Positions 24,792-32,347 of a stretch of 64,000 nt of DNA are shown piece after piece. The notes beneath the pieces were generated by a model. The model did not search any database. It was not told the DNA's origin and saw only the letters and a list, made by a program, of their open reading frames with translations. The position numbers and the translations under genes were made by a program. Position 1 is the first letter of the stretch. Every line of letters begins with the position of its first letter. Origin of the DNA: Sphingomonas adhaesiva (GTDB taxonomy: Bacteria; Pseudomonadota; Alphaproteobacteria; Sphingomonadales; Sphingomonadaceae); NCBI RefSeq assembly GCF_036946125.1, contig NZ_JAQIJT010000002.1:713001-777000 (forward strand). The letters are read 5' to 3'.

Positions 24792-26160
24792 ACGCCTCCC
24801 GGTACCGGCGCACCACGACCAGCGCGACGATGTTGAGCAGCAGGGTGACGACGAACAGCGTGAGGCCGAGCGCGAAGGCGGCGAGCGTCTTCGCCGAATC
24901 GAACTCCGCCTCGCCGGTCAGCAGGTCGACGATCTGCTTGGTGACGGTGGTGGTGCTGGCGAAGGGGTTGAGCGTCAGCGTCGCGACGCCCGAGGCGGCC
25001 ATGACGACGATCATCGTCTCGCCGATCGCGCGGCTGACCGCGAGCAGGATGCCGCCGACGACGCCGGGCAGCGCGGCGGGAACCAGCACCTTCTTGATCG
25101 TCTCCGACCGGGTGGCGCCCATCGCGAGGCTGCCGTCCCGCATCGACTGCGGCACCGCTGCCAACGAGTCGTCCGCCATCGACGAGACGAAGGGGATAAT
25201 CATGACGCCCATGACGACACCCGCGGCCAGCGCGCTTTCGCTCGATGCCCAGCTGACGCCCAGTGCGACCCCCAGATCGCGCACCGCGGGGGCGACCGTC
25301 AGCGCGGCGAAATAGCCGTAGACGACGGTGGGGACGCCGGCGAGGATCTCCAGCAGCGGCTTCATCCAGCGACGCGTGGCGGGCTGCGCATATTGCGTCA
25401 GATAGATCGCGCTCATCAGCCCGAACGGGATCGCGACCGCCATCGCGATCACCGCGCCAATGAAGAACGTGCCCCAGAACAGCGGCACCGCACCCAGCGA
25501 CGCGCCGGGATCGCGCGGGTCGATCACCTGCGGGCTCCAGTGCGTGCCGAGCAGGAAGTCGCCGATGGGCACGATCCGGAAGAAGCGCGCGCTTTCGAAC
25601 AGCAGGCTGGCGACGATGCCGATGGTCGTCAGGATCGCGATCAGCGAGGCGGCGAGCAGCAGCCCCATGACCACGCGCTCCACCTGCGTCCGCGCGGAGA
25701 AGGACGGGCGCACCGCGAGGAAGGCGAGCGCGCCGCCGCCGAACGCCAGCAGCAGCGTGACCGCGGTCGCGATCCAGTCGTAGCGCGATTGTGCCGCGGC
25801 ATAGGCCGGGGCCAGCCGCTGCGACAGCGCATGGAATGCGCCGTAGCTGCTTCCCTCCGCCAGATGGCGCGCCTCCGACAGGATCGACGCGCGTTCGAAC
25901 CCGGGCGGCGGCAGCTGTGCGGCCGGCGGGGTGGCGAGCACCGCATCGGTCACCAGCGCGGGCGAGGTGACGTTCCAGACGGCGAGGAAGATCAGCGGCG
26001 GCAGCAGCGTCGCCAGCGTGACGAACCAGCCGTGGTGCTGCGGCAGCGAGCTGAACCGCCGCGTCGCATCGGCGCGGAAGCGGACCGCGCGCGCGCGCGC
26101 CGTCAGCCAGCCGATCGTGGCGAGCGCCGCGATCATGAAGAGCAGCGGGAGCGTCGCCAT
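24784..26160 (-). CDS. pstC: Phosphate ABC transporter permease PstC
   Basis: This is a 458-residue permease, longer than E. coli PstC because of an N-terminal extension with extra membrane segments and a ~70-residue periplasmic part. The core carries GVPTVVYGYFAALTVAP and the EAA-like loop MGATRSETIKKVLVPAALPG. The ATG at 26160 overlaps the pstS stop (TGATG); the open frame upstream of it is spurious because it crosses pstS in another frame. It forms the transmembrane channel with PstA. Confidence 0.93.
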   Translation of the reverse strand: MATLPLLFMIAALATIGWLTARARAVRFRADATRRFSSLPQHHGWFVTLATLLPPLIFLAVWNVTSPALVTDAVLATPPAAQLPPPGFERASILSEARHLAEGSSYGAFHALSQRLAPAYAAAQSRYDWIATAVTLLLAFGGGALAFLAVRPSFSARTQVERVVMGLLLAASLIAILTTIGIVASLLFESARFFRIVPIGDFLLGTHWSPQVIDPRDPGASLGAVPLFWGTFFIGAVIAMAVAIPFGLMSAIYLTQYAQPATRRWMKPLLEILAGVPTVVYGYFAALTVAPAVRDLGVALGVSWASSESALAAGVVMGVMIIPFVSSMADDSLAAVPQSMRDGSLAMGATRSETIKKVLVPAALPGVVGGILLAVSRAIGETMIVVMAASGVATLTLNPFASTTTVTKQIVDLLTGEAEFDSAKTLAAFALGLTLFVVTLLLNIVALVVVRRYREAYD

Positions 26161-27224
26161 CAGTCGAGCGCCGCCGGATCGAGCGGGGTTTCGCGTGCGA
26201 CGATCGCGGCCGAGCGCGCCTGCACCGCAGCGGGGGCGGCGATCAGCCCGCGCTTCACCAGCGGGCCGTCGCGACCCCAGGCGCGGGCATAGGTCGCGAG
26301 GAACGCACGCAACCCGGGAATGGCATTCAGATGCGCCTTCTTGACGTAGAGGTACAGCGGGCGCGCGCCCGGATAGGCGCCCGACGCGATCGTCCCGTAC
26401 GTGGGGGCGACGCCGTCGATCGCGACGCCGTTCACCGCGCGCGCATTCTCCTCCAGATAGCCGTAGCCGAAGACGCCGATCGCATTCGGGTTGGATTGCA
26501 GCTTCTGGACGATCAGGTTGTCGTTCTCGCCCGCATCGATATAGGCGCCGTCCTCGCGCACGCGCAGGCAGCGCGCCTCGAAGGCGGCGTGATCGCGCTC
26601 GCGCAGCGCCGTCATGCCGGGTTCGACCGCCGCGCAGCCTTGCGCCAGGATCAGTTCCGCCAGCGCATCGCGCGTGCCGCTGGTCGCGGGCGGGCCATAG
26701 ACCTGGATCGGGATCGCGGGCAGTGCGGGGTTCACCTCGCGCCAGGTCCGCGCGCGATTGCGCCGGCCGAGCGGTGTGAAGGCGAGCGCACGATAGATGT
26801 CGGCGGTGGTCAGCCGCATCTTCGCGCCGTTCCTCGCCTCGGCGAAGGCGATGCCGTCGATACCGATCTGGATTTCCAGCACGCCGTGGACGCCGTGGCG
26901 GGCGCATTGATCGTACTCGCTGCGCTTCATCCGGCGCGACGCATCCTCGATATCGGGATGGCCCGCGCCCACCCCGGCGCAGAACAGCTTCATCCCCGCG
27001 CCGGTGCCGGTCGATTCGATCACCGGCGGCTTGGCCTGCGGCGTGTCGGCGAGAAATTGTTCGGCGACGATCGTGGTGAAGGGATAGACGGTCGAGGAGC
27101 CGACCACCTTGATCTGCTCCCGCGAGCCCGCGCCGCCGCCCGCCGCCTGGTCGACGCACGCCGTCAGCCCGCCCGCACAGGCGAGCGTGAGCGCAAGCGC
27201 CAACGCCAGGTCGTACCGCGACAT
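26160..27224 (-). CDS. pstS: Phosphate-binding protein PstS
   Basis: This is a 354-residue periplasmic phosphate receptor. The N-terminus is a signal with a lipobox-like LTAC at about residue 23, so it is probably a lipoprotein. The phosphate-binding elements are VVGSSTVYPF near residue 40, ESTGTGAGMKLFCAG and, later, YGPPATSGTRDAL. It captures phosphate and delivers it to PstCAB. It is the first gene of the pst unit, 54 bp downstream of a Pho-box candidate. The ATG at 27224 is chosen over an upstream in-frame start because the signal begins there. Confidence 0.93.
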   Translation of the reverse strand: MSRYDLALALALTLACAGGLTACVDQAAGGGAGSREQIKVVGSSTVYPFTTIVAEQFLADTPQAKPPVIESTGTGAGMKLFCAGVGAGHPDIEDASRRMKRSEYDQCARHGVHGVLEIQIGIDGIAFAEARNGAKMRLTTADIYRALAFTPLGRRNRARTWREVNPALPAIPIQVYGPPATSGTRDALAELILAQGCAAVEPGMTALRERDHAAFEARCLRVREDGAYIDAGENDNLIVQKLQSNPNAIGVFGYGYLEENARAVNGVAIDGVAPTYGTIASGAYPGARPLYLYVKKAHLNAIPGLRAFLATYARAWGRDGPLVKRGLIAAPAAVQARSAAIVARETPLDPAALD

Positions 27225-27277
27225 CGATCCCCCGAAACGAGCGTCCGCCAGTGTGGCGGCTGCGCACGATGGCGCAT

Positions 27278-27306
27278 GTGACACAACGGTTACGCCTTGA
27301 TGACAG
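27278..27306 (-). promoter_or_regulatory. Pho box (three 7-mer repeats, 11 bp period) upstream of pstS
   Basis: On the minus strand CTGTCAT (27300-27306), GCGTAAC (27289-27295) and GTGTCAC (27278-27284) are separated by 4 bp each, giving the 11 bp period of PhoB sites (CTGTCAT-N4-CTGTCAT). The first unit is exact, the third has two mismatches to CTGTCAT, and the middle one is weak. Its position 54 bp before the pstS ATG fits activation by PhoB. Confidence 0.7.
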
Positions 27307-27372
27307 CGGTTTGGGGGCGGATCGTCATTGCTTCCTCACGCTCGCAACGACGGGGGCGCGTTCTACCCTTTC

Positions 27373-27453
27373 GTCACCCCGGACTTGATCCGGGGTCCCG
27401 CTTTTGCCGTGGTCCGAAGAAGGAGCCTCACCCCGGATCAAGTCCGGGGTGAC
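27373..27453. repeat. GTCACCCCGG palindrome, copy 2
   Basis: The inverted repeat runs from GTCACCCCGGACTTGATCCG to CAAGTCCGGGGTGAC and lies between phoR and pstS. The outer arms pair almost perfectly. It is the same family as the copies at 21256 and 63221. It may end phoR transcription before the separately controlled pst operon. Confidence 0.85.
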
Positions 27454-27460
27454 GGTAGCA

Positions 27461-28660
27461 TCAACTGGCGACAGGCGCGGCGGGCAGCGTCACCGTCACC
27501 TTCGTTCCCACGCCGGGGGTGCTGGCGATGTCGAGTCGGCCGCGGTGGCGGTCGACGACGTGCTTGACGATCGCCAGACCCAGTCCGGTACCGCCCAGCG
27601 AGCGGCTGCGCCCCGCGTCGACGCGGTAGAAGCGCTCGGTCAGCCGCGGCAGGTGCTCTGGCGCGATCCCGTCGCCCTGGTCGGCCACGGTGATGCAGAC
27701 GCTGGTGTCGCGCGTCGCCAGCGTCACCTCCACCGGGGTGCCGTGGCGGCCGTATTTCATCGCGTTGCCGATCAGGTTGTGGAGCAGCTGCGACAGCTGC
27801 GTCTCATCGCCCAGCACCGCGGGCAGCGACGGTTCAACCGACAGCACGATGTCCGCGCCGCGGTTGCCGTGGCTGGTGGTCAGCGTGTTGCACGTCTCGC
27901 GCGCGACCGCGGCGAGATCGACCTCGGTCCGGGGCGGGCGGAACTTCTCCGCCTCGATCCGCGACAGGCTCATCAGATCCTCGACCAGCCGCTCCATCCG
28001 CCGCGCCTCGTCGAAGACGACCGCGAGGAAACGCTTGCGTAAGCCCGGCTCGTCGCCCGCCTCGTCCGCCAGCGTTTCGACATAGCCGATGATCGACGAC
28101 AGCGGCGTGCGCAGCTCGTGGCTGGCATTGGCGACGAAATCGACGCGCATCCGGTCGGCGGCATGCTGCCCGGTCTGGTCGACCAGATGCACCAGCCGCG
28201 TATCGGGGCCGAGCGGCGCGGTGCGCATCTGCCAGCGCTGGTCGAGCGTGCCGATGCCGACGAGGTCGACCGGGTGCGGCGAGCCTTCGGCCAGATGCTC
28301 CGCCGCGGCGGGGTGACGGATCGCGACGCGCGCATCCTCCCCCACGATATGCGCGCCCAGCAGCGTGCGCGCGGCGGCGTTCGCCAGCATCACGCGCCCG
28401 CCGCTCATCAGCAGGACGGGCTCGCCGATCGCCTCCAGCACCGCGTCGACGGGCACGTCGGGCCGCTCGGTCGCGGTGGCGGCGGGGGCGGCCGCGCGCT
28501 CCTCGGGCGTGGTGGCGACGATCGCGACGAGCGCGGCGAGCCCGGCGAGGGTGGCGAGCGCCGTCTGCCCGTCGTATCCGGACAGCGCGTAGACGACCGC
28601 GGCGGTGGCGGCGGCCACGGCGAGGGCAAGCCAGGTGCGGAGCGAAATCTCGTCGATCAC
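27461..28660 (-). CDS. phoR: Phosphate regulon sensor histidine kinase PhoR
   Basis: This is a 399-residue membrane histidine kinase. Two hydrophobic helices lie at residues 8-26 and 34-50, a PAS-like region at about 70-165, and the dimerisation/phosphoacceptor domain has FVANASHELRTPLSSI (H181). The ATPase domain shows the N box LLHNLIGNAMKYG, G1 VADQGDGI and G2 GGTGLGLAIVKH. It senses phosphate status through Pst/PhoU and phosphorylates PhoB. Being placed ahead of pstS instead of beside phoB is usual in alphaproteobacteria. Confidence 0.93.
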   Translation of the reverse strand: MIDEISLRTWLALAVAAATAAVVYALSGYDGQTALATLAGLAALVAIVATTPEERAAAPAATATERPDVPVDAVLEAIGEPVLLMSGGRVMLANAAARTLLGAHIVGEDARVAIRHPAAAEHLAEGSPHPVDLVGIGTLDQRWQMRTAPLGPDTRLVHLVDQTGQHAADRMRVDFVANASHELRTPLSSIIGYVETLADEAGDEPGLRKRFLAVVFDEARRMERLVEDLMSLSRIEAEKFRPPRTEVDLAAVARETCNTLTTSHGNRGADIVLSVEPSLPAVLGDETQLSQLLHNLIGNAMKYGRHGTPVEVTLATRDTSVCITVADQGDGIAPEHLPRLTERFYRVDAGRSRSLGGTGLGLAIVKHVVDRHRGRLDIASTPGVGTKVTVTLPAAPVAS

Positions 28661-28731
28661 GCGCGCAGCGATAGCCGAGCGCGCGGGACGGCGTTAGCAC
28701 ATTCGAAGGGGGCTGCGGGTTAGCGTGCGGC

Positions 28732-29142
28732 ATGGACGACGATCAGCCCAGCCCCGCCGACGAGAGCAGCGCCGCGCCGCCGACGCGCCGCGCGCTGATG
28801 CTGGGCGCGGTCGGCGCGGCATCGGTGCTGTCGATCCGCCCCGCGCTGGCGCAGGCGACCGGATCGATCCTGATGTGCGACATTCCCGTGCCCGATGCGG
28901 GACATGCCGGGTCGCAGATCGCGGCGGACGGCACGCTGGTCCCCGCCGGGACGAAGGGCGCGTATCCGCCGCCGTCGCGCCCGCTGAAGGGCGAGGACGT
29001 CCGCACCGCGCTGCGCGGCGGGGGCACCCTGCCGGGATATGATGACGATCGCAGCCGCGCGTATCTGAAATACGTGTCGCGGTTGCAGCGCGGGTCGGCG
29101 GGGTTCACCTGCTTCGCCTCGATCCAGATGCTGCGGAAGTAG
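28732..29142 (+). CDS. Tat-type secreted protein of the PqqD/HprK-related cassette
   Basis: This 136-residue protein has a twin-arginine-like signal (TRRALMLGAVGAASVLSIRP then ALAQA, cleavage near residue 41). The ~95-residue mature part is not low complexity: MCDIPVPDAGHAGSQ, AYPPPSRPLKGEDVRTAL, TLPGYDDDRSRAYLKYVSRL and FTCFASIQ. It has two cysteines, one near each end of the mature chain, that could form a disulfide. I recognise no family. It ends 6 bp before the PqqD-like gene, so it is the natural candidate for the substrate or product carrier of the three downstream enzymes. Confidence 0.7.
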   Translation: MDDDQPSPADESSAAPPTRRALMLGAVGAASVLSIRPALAQATGSILMCDIPVPDAGHAGSQIAADGTLVPAGTKGAYPPPSRPLKGEDVRTALRGGGTLPGYDDDRSRAYLKYVSRLQRGSAGFTCFASIQMLRK

Positions 29143-29148
29143 CGCGTC

Positions 29149-29421
29149 ATGGCCAAAGCGACGCGCTACTGCGCGCCGCCCGATACGCTGGTGCTGCGGC
29201 CGCTCGACGAGCTGAGCGCGGTCTATCACCGCGCGTCGGGCACGACGCACGTGCTCGCCTCGCCCGCGCCCGAGATCCTGTCCGCGCTGCGTGAGCCGAT
29301 GTCCGCGCAGGCGCTCATGCTGGTGCTGGCGATCCGCTACGACCTGGCGGCGGCGGATCCCGCGGCGCTGGCGGCGCGGCTGGAGGAACTGGTCGCGGCC
29401 GGGCTGGTGGAGGCGGCGTGA
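29149..29421 (+). CDS. PqqD-like peptide-binding protein (RRE) of HprK-related system
   Basis: This is a 90-residue protein with the PqqD-type winged-helix layout: a strand-rich first half (DTLVLRPLDELSAVYHRASG, THVLASPAPEIL) followed by helices (ALREPMSAQALMLVLAIRYD and AALAARLEELVAAGLV). PqqD domains bind leader peptides of ribosomally made, modified peptides and present them to tailoring enzymes. The protein overlaps the kinase gene by 4 bp (GTGA). It fits what I know as the 'HPr-rel-A system PqqD family' annotation; that name is from memory. Confidence 0.72.
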   Translation: MAKATRYCAPPDTLVLRPLDELSAVYHRASGTTHVLASPAPEILSALREPMSAQALMLVLAIRYDLAAADPAALAARLEELVAAGLVEAA

Positions 29422-30272
29422 GGCACGCCCTTTCCCTGCGCGTCGGGCCGATCGGCTTCCGCATCGGCAGCGAATGGTCCGCCCCCGTGGCGCAGCTGGC
29501 GTCGCTGTACGCCGGTTATCCCGCGGCGGAGGTGGCGGAGGCGACGGTGCGGCTGGCGCCGCCGCGGCCGTGGCGGCGGATGCTGCGCCCGACGGTGGCG
29601 CTGGCGGGCGACCATATGCTGCCGGATGCTGCGCCGCTGCCGCTCGCGCACGCTGTGCTGGCGGCGGAGATGGCGATGAACCTGCAGGTCGCGCTGGGGC
29701 ACCGCCGCCACCTGCTGCTCCACGCCTCCGCGGTCGAACGCGACGGGCGCGCGATCGTGATGACCGGCGAATCCGGCGCGGGCAAGTCGACGCTGGCGAC
29801 GCTGCTGGGCGCGCGCGGCTGGCGTTTCATGGGCGACGAGTTCGTGCTGCTCGATCTGGCCACGGGTTGGGTCCACGCCTTCCCGCGGCTGGTCAGCCTG
29901 AAGAACGAGGCGATCGCGGAGGTCGCCGCGCAGGTGCCCGGCGCACGTTTCGGCCCGCTGCTGACGGGGACGCCCAAGGGGACGATCCGGCACCTGGTCC
30001 CCGATGCCGCGGCGGTGGCGGCGATGGATGTCCCCGCGATGCCCGCGCTGCTGCTGTTTCCGCGCTACGGCGCGGCGGCGGGGGTGCGCGGCGTCGGCGC
30101 GGGCGAGGCGTTCGTGCGACTGACGCAGGCCTCCACCAATTACGTCGCGCTGGGGGAGGCGGGGTTCGACGTGCTGACCCGCTTCGCGCGCGATGTGCCG
30201 CGCGTCGCGATCGATTATCCCGATACGCAGGCCGCGCTGGCGCAGGTGGAGGCATTGTGGCGGGCGCTGTGA
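29418..30272 (+). CDS. HprK-related kinase (kinase A type)
   Basis: This is a 284-residue protein related to the C-terminal half of HPr kinase/phosphorylase. LLLHASAVERDGRAIVMTG leads into the P-loop GESGAGKS at 117-124, followed by WRFMGDEFVLLDL with the acidic residues of the HprK active site. The N-terminal ~95 residues are unlike HprK. No HPr or PTS genes are nearby, so the target is probably not HPr. In some lasso-peptide clusters an HprK-like kinase phosphorylates a serine of the precursor peptide. The start is GTG 29418 overlapping the PqqD-like stop, and the end overlaps the next ATG by one base. Confidence 0.8.
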   Translation: MRHALSLRVGPIGFRIGSEWSAPVAQLASLYAGYPAAEVAEATVRLAPPRPWRRMLRPTVALAGDHMLPDAAPLPLAHAVLAAEMAMNLQVALGHRRHLLLHASAVERDGRAIVMTGESGAGKSTLATLLGARGWRFMGDEFVLLDLATGWVHAFPRLVSLKNEAIAEVAAQVPGARFGPLLTGTPKGTIRHLVPDAAAVAAMDVPAMPALLLFPRYGAAAGVRGVGAGEAFVRLTQASTNYVALGEAGFDVLTRFARDVPRVAIDYPDTQAALAQVEALWRAL

Positions 30273-31276
30273 TGCTGGCGCGCCTGCTGCGCACGCCTGC
30301 GCTCGCCGAAACGCTCGCTCCGCATCAATGGACCGGCGTGCTGTCCGCCGCGCGCGCGGAGCAGTTGCTCGGCGCGCTGGCGTATCGCCTGACGGGCATG
30401 GACCTGCCCGCGGCGGCGACGACGATCCTGAACGACGCCCGCGCGCTGGCGCTGGAGACGCGGCGCGGGGCGTTGTGGGAGGCGGAGGTGGTGCGTCGCG
30501 CGCTGGCGCCGCTGGACGTGCCGCTGCTGCTGCTGAAGGGGACGGCGTTCGCCGCGGCGGGACTGTCCGCGGGGCAGGGGCGGATGATCGGCGACCTCGA
30601 CCTGCTGGTCCCGCGCGACGCGCTGGAGGCGGTGGAGGCGGCGCTGCTGGCGGCGGGGTGGGAGTGGGCGAAGGCGGAGCGCTACGACCAGCTCTATTAC
30701 CGCCGCTGGATGCACGAGCTGCCGCCGCTGATCCACCGCGACCGCGACCGCGCGCTGGACGTGCATCACACGATCCTGCCGCCGACCGCGCGCATCACGC
30801 CGGATGCCGCCGCGATCGTCGCCGCGGCGGTGCCGCTGGGGAACGGGCTGTCGGTGCCGTGCGCGGAGGACATGATCGTCCACGCCGCGCTGCACCTGCT
30901 CGCGGACGGCGACCTGTCCGGGGGATTGCGCAACCTGTGGGACATCGACCGGCTGCTCCACGATCATGCCACGCCGGATTTCTGGCGCTCGCTGGCGGCG
31001 CGGGCGGTGCTCCACGGCGCGACCGTGCCCGTCGCGCGCGCACTTCGGCTGGCGGCGGCGCTGTTCGGCACGGCGGTGCCCGATGCGCGCGCCAGGCGGG
31101 GCGACGCGTGGTTCGTCCGGCGGCTGCTGGCGCGCGACGGCTGGGGGCGGGAGACGCGACCGATGACGCGGCTGGCGTTCTACCTTCGCTCGCACTGGAT
31201 CCGGATGCCGGCGCCGCTGCTGGCGCGGCACCTGGCGGTCAAAACGTGGGTGCGCGTCGTCCCCGCCAGATCCTGA
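30272..31276 (+). CDS. Nucleotidyltransferase family protein (NTP_transf_5-like)
   Basis: This is a 334-residue protein with a nucleotidyltransferase fold. LLLLKGTAFAAAG is followed by RMIGDLDLLVPRDALEA, where GDLD (D108 and D110) supplies the metal-binding acids. LDVHHTILPP then supplies the third. The C-terminal half is helical, with CAEDMIVHAALHLLADGD and NLWDIDRLL. Such family-5 nucleotidyltransferases occur in lasso-peptide and other RiPP clusters beside HprK-like kinases. The start codon overlaps the kinase stop (TGATG). The substrate is unknown. Its last 38 bp overlap the convergent VanZ-like gene. Confidence 0.8.
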   Translation: MLARLLRTPALAETLAPHQWTGVLSAARAEQLLGALAYRLTGMDLPAAATTILNDARALALETRRGALWEAEVVRRALAPLDVPLLLLKGTAFAAAGLSAGQGRMIGDLDLLVPRDALEAVEAALLAAGWEWAKAERYDQLYYRRWMHELPPLIHRDRDRALDVHHTILPPTARITPDAAAIVAAAVPLGNGLSVPCAEDMIVHAALHLLADGDLSGGLRNLWDIDRLLHDHATPDFWRSLAARAVLHGATVPVARALRLAAALFGTAVPDARARRGDAWFVRRLLARDGWGRETRPMTRLAFYLRSHWIRMPAPLLARHLAVKTWVRVVPARS

Positions 31277-31586
31277 CCACGACCAGCACCCCGATGATGA
31301 CGGCGGTGTCCGCGATCCAGTCCATCACGTCGCAGTCGCGGTGGATCGACGGGATCGACTGGAACACCTCGATCAGCGCACCCAGGAACGACAGCCGCTC
31401 GCCGATCCGCAGCAGCGACTGGCGCGGGAAGGCGGCGCAATAGAGGATCGTGATCGTCCCGAACGCGGTCATGTGCTGGACCTTGTCCGACACGTTGCCC
31501 ATCACGTTCGGCGGATGCGGCAGCAGCGCCATCGTCACCGCGACGACGATGGCGAGCGCCAGAAGGAGGCGCGCGACGCGCTTCAC
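31239..31586 (-). CDS. VanZ-like small membrane protein
   Basis: This is a 115-residue protein with hydrophobic segments at about 6-22, 40-52 and 90-106. PHPPNVMGNVSDKVQHMTAF near the first loop has the Asp-Lys-x-x-H pattern common to VanZ-like proteins, and IEVFQSIPSIHRDCDVMDW is the second conserved block. VanZ-like proteins are of uncertain function, linked in some bacteria to cell-envelope or polysaccharide processes. The start is a GTG at 31586 overlapping the phosphatase stop (GTGA). Confidence 0.68.
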   Translation of the reverse strand: MKRVARLLLALAIVVAVTMALLPHPPNVMGNVSDKVQHMTAFGTITILYCAAFPRQSLLRIGERLSFLGALIEVFQSIPSIHRDCDVMDWIADTAVIIGVLVVVRIWRGRRAPTF

Positions 31587-32284
31587 AACCGCTCCAGCGC
31601 GGGGATCAGTTCGTCGAAGCCGTCGATGATCGCATCGGCGCCCAGTTCCTCGATCGGCTGCATCAGGAAGCCGAAGCGGCACGCGATCGCGGGGATGCCG
31701 GCGGCATGCGCGGCGGCGATGTCGTAGATCGAATCGCCGACGAATGCGGCGCGCCCGCCGCCGCTCCCCGCCTCTCTACACCGCTCGATCATCGCATCGA
31801 TCGGCAGGCGGCTCGGCTTGCCGTTGCCCGGCCCCATCGTGTCGCCGCCGATGATCGCGGCGAAGCGGGGCGTCAGCGCCAGATCGTCCAGGATCGCGCG
31901 CGCGAACCGCTCCAGCTTGTTGGTCACGATCGCCAGCGTCACGCCCATTTGCGCCAGCCGGTCCAGCGCCTCCAGCGCATGCGGATAGGGTCGCGTGGTG
32001 ACGCAGATGTTGGCCTCGTAGAAATCGAGCAGCCGGCGCAGCAGCACTTCCAGCTCCGCCTCGCTGCATCCGCCGCTCGCCGCCATCCCCTGCGCCAGCA
32101 TGTGGCGCGCGCCGCCGCCGATCATCGGCTTGACCTGCTCGATCGAGAGCGCGGGCCGCCCTGCCGAGGCGAGCGCATGGTTGACCGCCGCGGTCAGGTC
32201 GCCGGAGGTGTCGAGCAGCGTCCCGTCGAGATCGAGCCCGACGATGGAAAAAGGGAAGGAAGGGGAAAAGGGAAAGGCGGCCAT
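31583..32284 (-). CDS. gph: Phosphoglycolate phosphatase (HAD family)
   Basis: This is a 233-residue HAD hydrolase. Motif I is GLDLDGTLLDTSGDL, motif II is IVTNK, the motif III lysine lies in GNGKPSRLPID, and motif IV is VGDSIYD. The order and spacing fit Gph, which removes 2-phosphoglycolate produced during DNA repair. The ATG at 32284 is chosen; an in-frame GTG three codons upstream is an alternative. It is divergent from glmU, with 63 bp between starts, and co-directional with the VanZ-like gene. Confidence 0.85.
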   Translation of the reverse strand: MAAFPFSPSFPFSIVGLDLDGTLLDTSGDLTAAVNHALASAGRPALSIEQVKPMIGGGARHMLAQGMAASGGCSEAELEVLLRRLLDFYEANICVTTRPYPHALEALDRLAQMGVTLAIVTNKLERFARAILDDLALTPRFAAIIGGDTMGPGNGKPSRLPIDAMIERCREAGSGGGRAAFVGDSIYDIAAAHAAGIPAIACRFGFLMQPIEELGADAIIDGFDELIPALERL

Positions 32285-32347
32285 TGCCGACACGCGTTGC
32301 CCGTGCCCGCTGGAATTGGCAAGCGAGTGATGGCAGGGGGTGCAACC

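Noticed and set aside
24784..27267. Single 827-codon frame suggesting a PstS-PstC fusion
   Set aside because: Only the part downstream of 26160 is PstC. The upstream part is a shadow frame; real PstS is in another frame and overlaps by one base.
29291..31276. 661-codon frame joining the kinase region to the nucleotidyltransferase
   Set aside because: The true nucleotidyltransferase starts at 30272; the first half is a shadow frame of the HprK-related kinase.
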